DNA from: Hysterium pulicare CBS 123377
Lineage: Eukaryota > Ascomycota > Dothideomycetes > Hysteriales > Hysteriaceae
DNA: 64,000 nucleotides
Assembly: GCA_000467715.1 (NCBI GenBank)
Contig: AJFK01000133.1
Location: forward strand, 1 to 64,000
Direction of reading: 5' to 3'
Shown in pieces: positions 38,134 to 50,605 of this stretch. The notes under the pieces are model-generated. The model saw nothing but the letters and a program-made list of their open reading frames with translations. It did not search any database and had not been told where the DNA came from. A program made the position numbers and the translations under genes. Position 1 is the stretch's first letter. Every line of letters starts with the position of its first letter.

Positions 38134-40682
38134 ATGCAGGATTACGAATTTGAGACTGAAAGCTGGTGGAGTCCGGAATTAGAAAGAGATTTTTCCGCTC
38201 GCGCGAGCCAGCAAGCACAAGAGGTACGACAGCGTGCCTATTACGTGCCACGACGGCCGCCTTTCCGAAGACGTTTTGGATGTGAATCCAGCGAGTCCTC
38301 CGATCCCGACGACGTTTCGGACTCGGACGACAGCTCAGAGTCGGAAGACAACTTCGAATCCGACGATGTAAGCGACATTGAAGAAGGTGCTGCCTCGGAG
38401 CCCTCTCGAAGCATTGCATCGGAGAGTGCAGCAACGGATACTGACGAATCAGCCGATGGTATCAGCTCAGAAAATCAGTTCGAATGTTTCCGAAAGGAAG
38501 ATCTTGGCGAAAGGGTCGATGACTGGGATGGCGCTCGTGGCTACAAACCTGTCGGGAGTCGGAGAGCAAGAGAGCTTTACGATAGACTCGAGGTAGATTA
38601 TAACAGCGGCAAACCCAAGAAGAGGAGGCATTACAGCCTACGAGAACTCCTGGATGATGAGTGGTCTTACGTTATCGATAACGATTTCCCTTCCCGGCTT
38701 TCCAAGAGAATCGACGAGTGGAAGGAACTTCATCTACAAACGGAGTTCACAAAGCTCTGCCAAAAATGCCCTACTAGGCGGTTGCTATCTCGGTGTCTGA
38801 AAAGGGAAGATAAAGACCACTATGTTAAGCTGTTGAGATTGAGAAATTCAGAAGGGTCCTGTGAGCTTTGTGGGATATTTCTTCGATGTTTAGAAAGGCA
38901 TTTCTCAAATAAGAAGAGAGTTCGAGTCTTTCGATATGGTTCGATTCTGAAGGTAAAGGGCAATATTCTGGAAGATGGTTTGCCAGTTCTCCGAATATGT
39001 GCTGATCCAGGTTTGTAACCGTTTAATCTAACCCCTCTGTAAGCCTGCCTCAAGAGAAACAAGCTCACACAGTGCTTGCCAGATCGCAAAAGGCACATCG
39101 AGGACCTTCAGATCGGCCTTCCAGCTTTGCCAAAGGCTGGAAGTTCCAGTCACTTTGAACAGATTCGTGAGTGGCTTAGCGTCTGTGACAAAGATCACAA
39201 AAGCTATGGATGCCACACCGAGTCCGACAGTGTGTTACCTACAAGGGTTCTTGATCTGGGAGAAGACAGCATGTCGAATCTCATCAATTTATATTGTCCA
39301 AAATCAGATGAGCAAGGGAATTATGTCGCTTTGTCGCACTGTTGGGGAAATTTTGCTCCTGAAGAGCGTGCTAACTTTTGCACATTTCTTAGCAATATCG
39401 ACTCTCATAAAGCAGGCATCAATATCTGGGGCCTACCAAAGACATTTCAAGACGCTATCAAAGTAACTCGAGAAATTGGCAAAAGATACCTCTGGATTGA
39501 TTCGCTTTGCATCATCCAAGATGATGCCATAGACTGGGAAAGAGAAGCTAAAACCATGGAAACGGTCTACAGTATGGCTTATTGCACACTCGCTGCTACG
39601 TCTGCGCAAGACTCTACAGAAGGATTGTTTCGGCCGAGACCTGAGAGACGGTTTCTGAAGCTTGAAAATCGCAAAGATACTCCGCATTACGTTTGTGAAT
39701 ACTTCGATGACTTTGAGGGCGATGTGGAAAGGGGCGTACTAAATTCAAGAGGCTGGGTTTTGCAGGAGAGAGCTCTGTCGCGACGAATTATTCATTTTGC
39801 GGAGAACCAAACGTATTGGGAATGCGGCATTGGGGTCCATTGTGAAAGTCTCACCTTGATGTATAAGTAAGTAAGTCCTTCAATTATAGCGTTGTCTATT
39901 TGGTCAAGCTGGTATACCCAAGTTTGTGCTCCCGCCGCCACATTTATACTAGAGTACAGTATTAATATGTCTGGCAATCACTTAGCTTGAAATCCTACAT
40001 CTTGGGCGATCCCCAGTTCCCTTCTACGACGAGTTACCACGCAGAGAGCTCACGACTGCCGTTCATAACTTCCATGCTTGAGTCCTACAACCATCTTGCC
40101 CTTACCAAAGGCAGCGATCGAACGGCTGCCTTTTCAGGACTCGAGAAACGTCTTGCGACAGCTTTCTACACCAATATCCGACATGGAATCATGGAAGGGC
40201 TGGTGCATCGATGCCTAATGTGGCAGCGTTCGGGAGAGATGAAATTGCAGCGAACTGCATATCCTGAACATCGAAAAGTACCGTCTTGGAGCTGGATGGC
40301 TTACGAAGGGAATATCACGTTTGTTGAAATTCCTAATGAGGACGTGGAGTGGAACGAAGCGATTTCGTTTCCTAGTGGAGATGCCTTCGAAGTAAGGGTA
40401 AGAGAGTTAAAGGACTGCCAGATTAGGGGCGAGGATATTATTTTAAGTGAGAGTCGGAAGAAGAAGGGTTGGGTAAAGTTTGATGTAGAGGATATAGAGG
40501 TTGGAATGCTGAAGCTAGTACTGATGGGGAGGAAAAAGGTTTGGCCAGGAACGGTGAAAATGTACCATGTGGTAGCTGTCAGGATGAGATCTGAAGGGAA
40601 TTATGAGAGAATAGGCATTGGAAGTGTTCATAGGAGATGCATATCGCTTGAGGGATTGGGAATGGAGGGAAAGCTTTTTTAA
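38134..40682 (+). CDS. HET-domain (heterokaryon incompatibility) protein
   Basis: Three exons (38134-39010, 39083-39866, 39986-40682), introns 72 and 119 nt, give 785 residues. Seen: an acidic Ser/Asp/Glu-rich N-terminal stretch (about 50-110); paired CxxC elements (LCQKC and SCELCGIF) as found ahead of many HET domains; then the HET blocks YVALSHCWG, the LWIDSLCIIQDD region, YSMAYCTLAATSA and the RGWVLQERALSRR region; and a C-terminal half with PSWSWMAYEG. Known: HET proteins trigger cell death when incompatible hyphae fuse, and they are expanded in Pezizomycotina. The frame appears intact, so it may be functional. The second donor (TATAA|GTAAGT) and the acceptor at 39985 rejoin an in-phase Asn-Leu. 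The gene converges tail-to-tail on the GH63 gene with 300 bp between stop codons. Confidence 0.82.
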
Positions 40683-40982
40683 GTCGTCATAGAATTTTGA
40701 GAGACTTGCAATAAACTATGGCATGAAGATTGTACCAGCACTAGCAGAATTATCGAAAGACTCACGATTCAAGGATGTATCGGATATGATAGGCTATAGT
40801 CTTAACAAAGAGAGTTTTCTTGCTGATAAGATGTTGAAGATATTCCTTAGGGGCAGCCTCATCGTTCGATTTTCGGCTTAGCGCAGAGCGAGATGTGTCA
40901 GCCACTATTCATTTACTCCACTCACAGCTTAATTGCTATTTTATTTGATCTGTTAGAGCGAACTTAATAAACAAACTAGAGT
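40683..40982. other. Convergent 3' spacer of HET and GH63 genes
   Basis: 300 bp of AT-rich sequence between two converging stop codons, with no open frame. It must hold both terminators. Confidence 0.5.
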
Positions 40983-43727
40983 CTAACTCGAGTGCGGCCT
41001 CATCTCGTCCAGATCCACCACTTCCTCGTAACCGTGTCCCCCATTATACCGTCGCTTCCACCTCATCATATACTCCACTCCGCCTCTCAACCAACCTAGC
41101 AGTCTACTCCTAAACACCACAACCAGCAATGCAGAAGCAGCTAAGATCAATATAGTCGGAAGCGCTGCTCTTTTGTCTCCTTCCTTACCGATATCTATAC
41201 CCATTAACAAGATCACACACGCAGTCCATCCGGTGAAGGCCCTACTCCTCCTCCCTTCTCCTGTCTTATCACTGTACTGTTCCCAAACAAATCCTGTCCT
41301 CGCCCAGTCATCGTACAAGGTCTTGACTATGCGCTCCCTCAAGCCAGCCGCCAACGATCGAGCTGTCAGTTTCTCAGGTCCCTCCTCTCGCCCTAGGTCC
41401 CGCAACCGCAGTACCGCCAGCACATTAAGATTAATCCAAATACCGCCTCGCCAGTAGTCCTCATCCTTCCCATACTTCTCATCCTCAATGCTCAAGCTAC
41501 GTAATCCGTATGGCGACCAGAGCCGTCGCGGGTCAGAAAGCAGGTCCAGTACAGCGGGCAAATTCGGATGGTTTGGCTCCAACAGCCCCAGTAAAAGCGG
41601 CATCAACGAAATGTAGCCAAGGTGACATACGTGTTGGAACTTCCCGTTTCCTCCAATAGTTATATCGCAGTACGCGCCGGTGCTCTTATTCCAATGCAGC
41701 ACATCCAAGTTGTGCTGCGCCGCTTGCAGATGCTCCGAGTACATCCCCGCATCGTAATCTTCTCCAAGATGTAGGGCTAGCTTTTGTAGGGCGCCGGCTG
41801 ATGCTGCGACCCATGCTAGAGCATCGACGTGTAGTTCGCCTGGATGCGGTGGATCCGCTCGCGGATAGTCATCCAGTCCGCTTGTTAGAGTGTGCATTGG
41901 AGTGCGACCTCGCCAGCGGAAGCCCGCATTTTGTATTACTCCTTCGGGACGGGCGTAGGTTGAGCTGAAGTTTCCGGCCTGTGTGCGACGGAACCAAGCG
42001 TAGTGGCGTTCGAAAAGAGGGTAGATATTCCGTAGAAGTTCTGAAGCTGCGTCTGGTGAGGCGAGGTATTGTGATGGGTGACCCATATACGGTGATTGTT
42101 TCGTAAGCTTCGACAATAGGATAGGGAGGAGTAGAGAAAGTGTTAGCGGATTCGCAAAATGTGGATATTGGACTTGGAATTCCTCGGGGACTTTGCTTCG
42201 AGCTTCGGGACCGAGAATCTGTTCCCGGCCGATCCAGCCATCATCGTCCATTAGGTTGAGCCAGCTTTGCATTACAGAGACAGCGAGATCGAGGTCCCAT
42301 TCTATAATAGGTAGGAGGTGGAATCCTTCGTCCCAGAGAAAGCCTCGTGGGAAGAAGGGGCGGGAGGGTGTGTGTGAAAGGAGAGATGTGGGTTTTGTTG
42401 TTGTTATTGGGGCTCGGGACATGACGGCGGCTACTTTAACCCAGAATTCCTGGTCTGTCTCTTCATATTCTGGTGCATGGGTATTGTCTACTTTACCATC
42501 GCCGTGGAAGAAGCCCAGGCCGCCTAGAAGGTTGGATAGGACGGTGTGGGTGAATCCTGCGTATCGACCGTCTTGAAAAGGGGCGGTTCTGGGGAACACT
42601 TTAGCTACGCGGCTTGGAAATGACGAGCGAAAGTTGTTGAGTTGCATGGTAAGTTCGTAAGCTTTAGGCTGTTAGGTTTAGATACCAGCATCGGGGTGAT
42701 GGCTTACGTGTTATTGGTTGTTGTGCTGATACTGAAGAATAGGTAATATCGGTCTGAGAAACGACTAGTCAGTGTCTCATGCGGCAAAAAGGGCAGGCAT
42801 TGAGATGTACCGTAAAGGCGCCCTCGAAGATTGTCTGCAAAAAGTGCATGTTCCCCTCACCAGGTCCATCGAGTATCAATCGGTCTGACTGGGAGTTGCT
42901 AGCAGCAGCTCTAATCTGATCTGTAAAAACAGCTTTTCAAAACCATCGACATGAGTATTTGGCGTAGTCTTAATGATGGTGTTCGCGGGAGTCTCACATT
43001 TGGCCTGCCATATCTTGTCTTCGGAAACTCGCAGGCTTTTCACGGATGTCCGTTGGATGATCTTATTCTTATCATTCCCAAGCATATGTAGTTTGAATTG
43101 GCCCAAGGAGGGATCACTCCCATCGCATGCTGCTTTCACTTCTGTACCAGCCGAGATATTCTCGCTGGTATAGCATTGCAGCGATTTAGAATTTGCATCC
43201 TCGGCATCTTCCATAGCAATATGGAAGATAACGGATGTTTTAAGATCGCTCGGCGCACTCGCTCTCGGCGCGCCAGTAATGCGGACGCCCCAACTTTCGC
43301 CATCCGTAGCCTTGATAAACTCGGTGGTGACATCCATATGAAGTTCGCTATCATGCATCGTTTGGGAACCTCCAATGCGAGTGTCGTACATCGTCCAGCC
43401 ATAGCCGGCCATCCCATCGTCCTGCTCGCAAGTATCGCGCAAGGCTTCAATATTCCCGAAGAGTCAGCTAGGCCGCGCATACCTGCAATTGAACGAGGAC
43501 TCCATACTTTGAAGCATTTTGCTTTGACTTTCGCCGCTTGCCCACATCAGACCCATGAGTAGCGTCTGGGGGACCTGCGGTCTTATTCCGAAGTATAGGT
43601 TTGGGCGATATGGTCCCCATTTCTGCGAGGCGTCATTTGCGTATGATTGGCTTGCCTTAGCGATAAAGAACCAGAAAATTGATAAAACGATATCGGAAAA
43701 GTGACAATGAGTTATAAAAAGCCTCAT
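40983..43727 (-). CDS. GH63 mannosyl-oligosaccharide glucosidase (ER glucosidase I)
   Basis: Five exons (43727-43508, 43444-42998, 42920-42811, 42753-42708, 42661-40983) give 833 residues, all phase-consistent. Seen: a hydrophobic N-terminus (about residues 8-25); WGPYRPNLYFGI; RDTCEQDDGMAGYGWT; LDGPGEGNMHF; GRYAGFTHTVLSNLLGG; FFPRGFLWDEGFHLLPIIEWD, which carries a catalytic acid; and EDYWRGGIWINLN. Near the C-terminus a second hydrophobic segment (LPTILILAASALLVVVF) precedes a basic tail. Known: glucosidase I (yeast Cwh41) removes the outer alpha-1,2 glucose from Glc3Man9GlcNAc2 in the ER as the first trimming step. Exon 4 is only 46 nt. The splice sites of exons 2-4 were chosen by phase and family match, so they may be off by a few codons. 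Confidence 0.85.
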
Positions 43728-44810
43728 TTGGAATCCACGAGCTGCTCAGCGACAAAGGGACTTGAAACACAATGGATTATGCTAGAGATAAGGCCTGTGC
43801 TACTTCAGCCGGAACTCTCTTGTCACCGGCTGAGGGCATGTGGAAGATAAATGTGCATGAGAGTCGGGACTGAATTATGATTGATTGTAAGAGGAATCTC
43901 ACCGTGGGGTAGATGCAGTCGCGCACGGAGCATATCAAGCACGCCTAAACACTACTAGTGCTATTACCATGAAATCTTAAATACTCATTACTTAATGTTA
44001 AATTAGTAATGTTGTACCTTCGAGTTATTGAAAAATCTGTTATACTATTAAAGATCAAGAAATCAATGTTACATTCATTAGTTCTAATCTTAATTGGTAA
44101 GACTACTCGAAGCTACTTGCACAATGCTTATAAATTACCAAAACTCCGTTTACAATTTGTTCGCAAGTCTGTTTGTGAGCAGGTCTGCCAGTACCATCTA
44201 CTCTATTTCTAGACAACTTGTTGTGTCACTATTGGAGATGATCAACGCGCTTCTGACCATCGCTGATCCGCTGTTGGTTTGCCCCCAACCCCTACGCCGC
44301 AGTTCATTTCAAAAGAGGCCCCAAGGATAGCATTGCAGCCTCCAACGAATCTACTCAAAACAATCTCACGTTGGATTGTGGAGATAATAAGGCAACGCGT
44401 GCTACCCGATTTATATCCTGTCGTTGCTCATTACTGCTGAGAGGTCTTGGCATGACTTTGATCCCTTGCGAGGCGTTCTTTTACGAAGTTCTACCACGCT
44501 TACCTATAAGGTAAGCAATCAGGTGGACTTCAGCTTCATCCTCAAGCGCCGAGCTGCAAGGCTGAGACATTCTCGTGCAGGAAACTGAAGCGCTGACAGC
44601 CTATACAGACGTCCCTTAGCCACGGTAGAATGCTCAGTAAGTAACACTTGTGACATGTCTGTTATCTAGGCCCCCAAATTCCGCAGCGGCGCAGTTGATA
44701 GAATATGCTGTGTAATGCTATGACAATAAAGATGGCGCTCCGCATTCCCAGAGCTGCTAATCCTCGACACTTCAAAGTTCATCTCAAGTTCTAGCCTTTT
44801 GTCCGCGAGC
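43728..44810. other. 1.1-kb divergent intergenic region
   Basis: This holds the promoters of the GH63 gene (-) and the lectin-like membrane protein gene (+). The stretch 43960-44150 is AT-rich and includes a short inverted pair (CATTACT...AGTAATG) near 43985-44010. Short open frames have no motif. No RNA gene was recognised. Confidence 0.4.
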
Positions 44811-46382
44811 ATGACTTCGCCTTATTCACGAGATTATAGCGACCTAGAGGTCATCCCGGACCAAGGACTGGAGGTAGATCACGACCATATGCATCGATGG
44901 ATTGAGGGAGATCCCAGTGCTCCTCCTACCGTCCGACCGTCTTCAAAGGAAGAGAAAGCAGTTCACTCTGGACATGAAGAAGCTGGTGCTGGAGGACTGC
45001 AGGACTCGACCCAGCGACGAACAATTTGCGGTGTTCGCAAGAGACTATTCTGGATAATACTAGGAGTCTTAGCTTTTTTTATCATCGCTGGCGCTGTTGG
45101 GGGTGGAGTAGGTGGTACACTCGCCACCCGCCACAACAGTACCGCTGAGACTTCAACGCCTATGACAAACCACACAAAATCGAGCCCAGTTTTTCAAAAT
45201 TCTACTCTTGCAGCACTTCAGTGGAAAGATGACTCCAACGTCAGTCACTACCGTGTCTACTTTCAGGACAAAGAAGGTCATATTCTCGAGTCTGCGTGGG
45301 ATTCTGTTAACACTAGCTGGACTGTGTCGACTATTACCGATGACGGGGCCGATATAAAGCTTGGAACCCCTCTCACTGCAGCTGATGGATATCCCCATGT
45401 CAATACCAGTTGGGCTTTGGTATGCTGTCCTATTCGTTTCCGGACCCACTCACTGATAGAAATGTAAGGTGAAAGATGTCTTCTTCGTCGGCAGCACCGG
45501 AAAGATGTACGAACGGCAATCTCCTTATAAAGAGCAGACCGGCGTTTGGGGCGACGATAATTTCAGTGGCCTCTACACCACCACAAATCGCTCGTCTCTG
45601 GTTTCATTCTGGGATCAGAATATCGGAAACACTTCTCAAATACTTGTTGTGTTGTTCCAAGACTTGGGAGCAAACTCACTTTCTATTGGGAGATATACCA
45701 GCGACAACACGACAAGCTATCCATGGGTAAATAATAAACAGAGCTTAGCTATCCAAGACGGCTCGTCGCTGGCGATTGCATCGACAGGGTTCCGCTTTGA
45801 CCTCCGGCTTTACTTAGGCGACACGGATGGAACTCTAAAGCAATATCAGTACCAGCTTGACACAGACAACTTATCGAATCCTACATGTGAGTATAGCGGC
45901 TCGAGTGCCTAGTTCCACGTGTTTCTGATCCCAATCTTCGTCTAGCTACCGTCTTCCAACTCCCACCCCACACACCTCTCTGTGTCAGCACTCAAGATAA
46001 TTCAGGATATTTTGCAATTGGTACCATACCAGAGTGTACTAGAAACACACCATGGACCCACCTCATTCTCTTTGCCTCTCCCGATCGCAGTGACCTCACC
46101 TTAATCTCATGGAACTGTTCAAGCGGATTCACCGAGCAGAAGGCCATGCTTGCACCTCTGCTTAAACCAAACCGGACCTACATCGGACTGGCTAGCCACG
46201 AGGACCAAAAGGTGTACGTTCTTTTTGACGGTGGCGATGGCCCAGAGATGGAAGAATGGCAAGTGCCTACTGGGGGGCAGAATGGGGACTGGAGCATTGT
46301 TGGGAGTGTTCCGGTGAAGCGTTCTACGGGACCTACAAAACGTCTGTTAAAGAGGGCTTGGTGGTATACAAAATGGTACTGA
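44811..46382 (+). CDS. Type II membrane protein with fucose-specific-lectin-like ectodomain
   Basis: Three exons (44811-45419, 45469-45886, 45946-46382), introns 49 and 59 nt, give 487 residues. ATG 44811 was chosen over an upstream in-frame TTG at 44799. Seen: an acidic cytosolic tail (1-70) with a PPTV element, RRTICGVRKRLF just before a transmembrane helix at about 79-101 that ends in a glycine-rich run, and an N-glycosylation-rich stalk (several NxS/T). The ectodomain has repeats with spaced Trp/Tyr and short WKDDSNVSHYRVYFQD-type strands, as in six-bladed fungal fucose lectins. Known: the AAL/FleA family binds L-fucose through such blades. I infer a surface or endomembrane glycan-binding protein. 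Blade count and ligand residues were not verified, so the lectin assignment is moderate. Confidence 0.68.
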
Positions 46383-48335
46383 AGTTCCCCATGAATCTGC
46401 TTAATGCAATTGGCGCTGCTTGAATCTCTGTTGTCAGGTGGACGGCATTATCGAATTGGTCGTGAAGCGCTTCAGAACCGATGACAGGGAAAGAAAAGTG
46501 AAGCCCAATTCGAGAACGGAAGTATGCTCAAGGAAGGATAGGCGAACTCATTGAGGACGTTGCAGAGTTTACAGAAAGTGGCCCACCGTTAAGAGAAGTC
46601 CACGCTGACCACTGTAGGTGGCTGCATTATTATCAGTCTCCCTCTTACTACGGGATACGGACTCCGAGCGAAAGAAAGCCAGCCGTCCCGCGGAGTTGGA
46701 GCCTATCCAACGCGTTAATGAGGTAATACCTTAATATCTCACCTCTCAAGCTACTGGAGTTAGGCAGAAATGGCAACGTTCTTCACCAAAGCTAAAGGCT
46801 ATTCCACATTCCATAATAGGCGTTCATTTTCCCATTGGCCCAAGATTTCCCACTCCTCCACCCGTTTGCTTCATTCTCCGTCCTTCCATTCTCTCCTTCC
46901 GTCTCTTTTCTTTAGCAGAATCCCTGCTTGAATGCTTCGTCAATTTACCCCGCTCCCGCAACGTTGAACGTCCCAACGTAGTCTACGCAGCATCACGAAT
47001 GCTTGATCCCGTTCAGTGCGAAGGACATAAGAATTGGAAAATGCAAAGGAAACTTAACTTTCTTTACGAATCGCTGATATGCCGAAACATACCTAAACCC
47101 GAACTTCTAGCAATCGTCACATATCATTTCCTCACCAAGAGCATCTGCGCTTCCAAAAGCAATTGATATACCGCTAAAACTGTTTATCTCTCGAGCGCTG
47201 AAGTGAATATCAATAAATCAGTTGGATAAACTTGACGTAGTGCAGGCGCGAGAATCGACATCGAATTCCTTCTATGTTTTATTGGCGTCACAACTCAAAA
47301 GCATTCCATGCTCTTCTGACCATTAACGAGATTCCCTGTCGATGAGCCTCAAAGATTGATGAATAACCTGTGAGATTCGCATCAGCAACATATTATTCCA
47401 GTAATATGGTCAGCTGCTTCGTCTCTAATAAGGTCGTGGTTCGTACGAAGACCGCTGTCTCAATTCGAGTGGCCATGTGTAGCTCGCTTTTGCCTTGGAT
47501 CAGGATGACAAGAGGAGCTGGAGCTGCTACGGAGCCTGCTAGTAGTAGAAAGGACTGGTCGCTTGCGTTCTGAACTAGAAACATAATCTTAGAGAAGAAT
47601 CTTCTTTTTCGGGGATACATGAAAGGAAGTTCCCGGCATAGCCAGAACATTAGAGTAAGGACCTTGTGTTGGACATTGTTAGGTGATTACGCCGCACCAA
47701 ATGCCAACTAGGACTTCAATTCGGTACGTTTCGTAAAGGCCGGAACGTGTTGGTAGAAGGAATAATAGTATCCTTTTTCCCATCCATCCACAACCGTGCT
47801 TTACAACGTTACTTGCTCTCTACTAAGGGATTATTCTATGAAAGCAAGTGAATGTGTTTCCCAAAGATTAGATGATCTCAAAAAGTAATACTTATTTTAC
47901 AACATATATTATCTAATCTATAGTCCTATCATTAATTTTCCCAGCTACCTACATCCAGGACTCATATAAAGATATATTCCCACTCAAGGCAGGTGACGGC
48001 AAAGCAGTATATCACATTTCCCACAGAACAAACTGTCTCAGTAGAGCGACGAGAATAAGAGGTGTGTGGGGTTTGCAGAGCTTCGACCACTTTCGAAATC
48101 ATTCACTGTCTCGGTCATTCACTCCATTCACACACAATGAATCACCTCAACCTTGCCTTTCCGCCGCAACAACAATTACCCACTTGTCCCACCGAGTCCG
48201 TCACCCACCTGGAATCACCCGCGCTAGTCAGCCTCCCGCCCACAAAAACCTCCTTTCCTCCTCAGCTCCTCCGCTCTCCAACTTACACTACACGAGAAGC
48301 AACCACCAACAGCTACTGTGTCAACAGCCAGCACA
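46383..48335. other. Two-kilobase intergenic region
   Basis: No gene is recognised. Short frames such as those near 47400-47650 on either strand are mutual shadows without motifs. An AT-rich patch lies at about 47870-47940 and CT-rich sequence precedes 48336. It likely holds the 3' flank of the lectin-like gene and the promoter of the next gene. Confidence 0.4.
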
Positions 48336-50216
48336 ATGTTGTTTCTTATGTATTTATTCACTCTTCTGGCCTTCTTGGCTAATCTATCCTCTCAATCTCT
48401 CATGGGCAAGGCCCAATACCGAGCTCGTCGCCTCGTTGGCCTTTTTCCCGCTATTACCTCCCAAAACCTCAACGCTACTACTCCAATCATCGTTCCGACG
48501 GGAACACTTTCTTCCGTTGCAATGTCGGAGGCGACAGAGTCGCCCGTAACAACAGCTATCTTCCCTTCCGTCCATGAGACTACTATATCTCCCCTTGCAC
48601 CTGACGCAACACCGACAAAGGTGATGATGCGATCATCGAAGACCCCCCAAACTCCGCAACCTGAATCAACTCGCAATACAACTGTTTCCACCGGTAGTCT
48701 CCTTCAGGATCTGAAAACTGGATATCGGCAAATTGCAATCTGCATCGGTCAATTCGCTAGATCCGGTTTCCGGAAAGCTATCACCCTCACAAACTTGACC
48801 AAGGGCTTCTTCCAAGTCCGAAGCTACCGCTTCCTTGAATATATGAAACCGCACTTCTCGTACAGTCTTGCCACTGTGAAAGCATGGATCACCTACTCGA
48901 TTTGGAATCCCATATGCCTCGTCGCGATACTGATCCTCCTGAACCTCTTCTTCCGGCCCAGGTGGCTCTTCGCTTATACTATGATCATCATACATCCAGT
49001 ATTCGGTTACTATCCGCTTCTCGGATGGGCAATGTGGCTGGAATACCTGGATTCAAGAAACAAGAGTAATGCCGAGACGGAGAAGGAAAGGGGGAAGACG
49101 GAAAGAGAGAAGGCTCGGCTAGAAAACGAGAGAAAGAAGAGCCAAGATTATCAAGACGCCAAATTGTACAAAGCTCAATTCAATGACGCAGCCTGTTCGC
49201 GTCACGATATACTCTCGCAGCTTGCCGACACCAATATTCGATACCGGGATTTAGAAGATAGATGTAACGAGCTCGAAGGAGAGAATAGGACCTTGAAGAT
49301 AACGGTCGCGAATCAGGAGCGAGATCTGAAACAAGAACGAGCGGATCGGTCGACGCGTGAAGAATCCTACGGAAGAGGTCGTGACCATGGCGATAAAGAT
49401 AGGATTGAGAATGAGAAAGAGCGCAAGGAGCTCGTAAAAGATAACATGGAGCTGACCGACAGGTGCGAGAAACAAGAAGCTCGCATCCGTGACCTTGGAG
49501 CCTCTACGGGCGAGACAGAGAAGGTGAAGAGGCTCGAACGTACCATCACTGTCAAAGACACTGCCGTCGATACATACGCCGCCATGGTTACGGAAAAGGA
49601 AAAGCTGATCGTCGAGAAGGACAAGAAGATCAAAACCCTCGAGGGGTACTGGTGGAACAGCAATACCGATGTCGTCAAGACGCAATCTCTGCAGGAGCGC
49701 GTCAACTGCCTAGAGACCTGGATCGCTAAACTTCGCGCCATCCTCATCGGGCTTGATACCGCTGATATCTCACTCCGCCTGGCTGGCTTCATGATCCTCC
49801 TTTTTGCCCATAATAACGGCTTGGCTATCGACACCTGGGGTTTCGACGCTGCCGTCACATTCGAATCTGTGCAGGCGGAATTGGGTCGCCTCTCTGCTGA
49901 GCAGCAGCCAAACAAGAGTGGTAAGTTCGGTCTCTAATCCAAAAAGCCCAATCTCTCTCTATCAGCAGCTCACCCCAAGCCTCTAGCTACTTCCTCAGGC
50001 ATGCCTGCCCCGTTCGCCGACTCCGGCTACGGCTCTAGTTCTAATAACGGCGCCTCGACCAACATCCCCATTCCGATCGCCGTCCCGGCCCCTGTCTCCG
50101 ATGATGATAAGCTGAAACGAGTATTGCGTCGTTTGCTGCGTGAGCGGGTGGAGCTGGGGGGAGGGGGAAAGCGCGGAGGAAGGCAGTTGCGCCGAGAGAG
50201 GCAGAGGAGGAGATGA
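48336..50216 (+). CDS. Membrane protein with long charged coiled coil, function unknown
   Basis: Two exons (48336-49920 and 49999-50216) across a 78-nt intron with a GTAAGT donor give 600 residues. The start is the first ATG, immediately before a hydrophobic stretch (MLFLMYLFTLLAFLANL). Seen: a Ser/Thr-rich segment (about 45-115); two further hydrophobic helices around WNPICLVAILILLNLFF and the FAYTMIIIHPVFGYYPLLGW stretch (about 190-230); then a highly charged Glu/Lys/Arg heptad-rich coiled coil (about 240-450); and a Gly/Arg-rich end finishing RRERQRRR. I do not recognise a family. The coiled coil probably faces the cytosol and oligomerises or tethers, which is inference. It converges on the Ayg1-like gene. 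Several short frames on the other strand are shadows. Confidence 0.6.
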
Positions 50217-50605
50217 TTGAGAGGGTTATTTATGTATTAGATTTCTTGCCAAGGCAAATTGGTAGGTTAGATAAGAGTTGTGGCTTATTCTGTCCGGTGG
50301 TGTCAGCGTCTGTGAGGCTGTGTTGACGAGGATGCTTAAACCTATTTCCATGAGTCTGGTTTTATGGGGGTAGGTAGAGTATATATAGTAGTAAAAAAGG
50401 GTCACAGTTAATAAAGGATGTGGAAAAGAAGTAGTTGAATCAGGGGATAGTGAGCTATTGCTCGTTGAGGTCATGATACTGATAATAACTGAAATGATTA
50501 CCTGCTACCTACTCTGCTACGCACTTCTACTTTATATAAAACATTACTCCTCATGAATGATAAATACTAAACTCCTTTTGCACCTTATCGACCACTTCAC
50601 CCTCC
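50217..50605. other. Convergent 3' spacer
   Basis: About 390 bp of AT-rich sequence between the stop codons of the coiled-coil gene (+) and the Ayg1-like gene (-). No gene was recognised. Confidence 0.5.

Noticed and set aside
47370-47650. Opposed short frames at 47370-47573 (+) and 47393-47650 (-)
   Set aside because: They are reverse shadows of each other with no motif and no splice partners.
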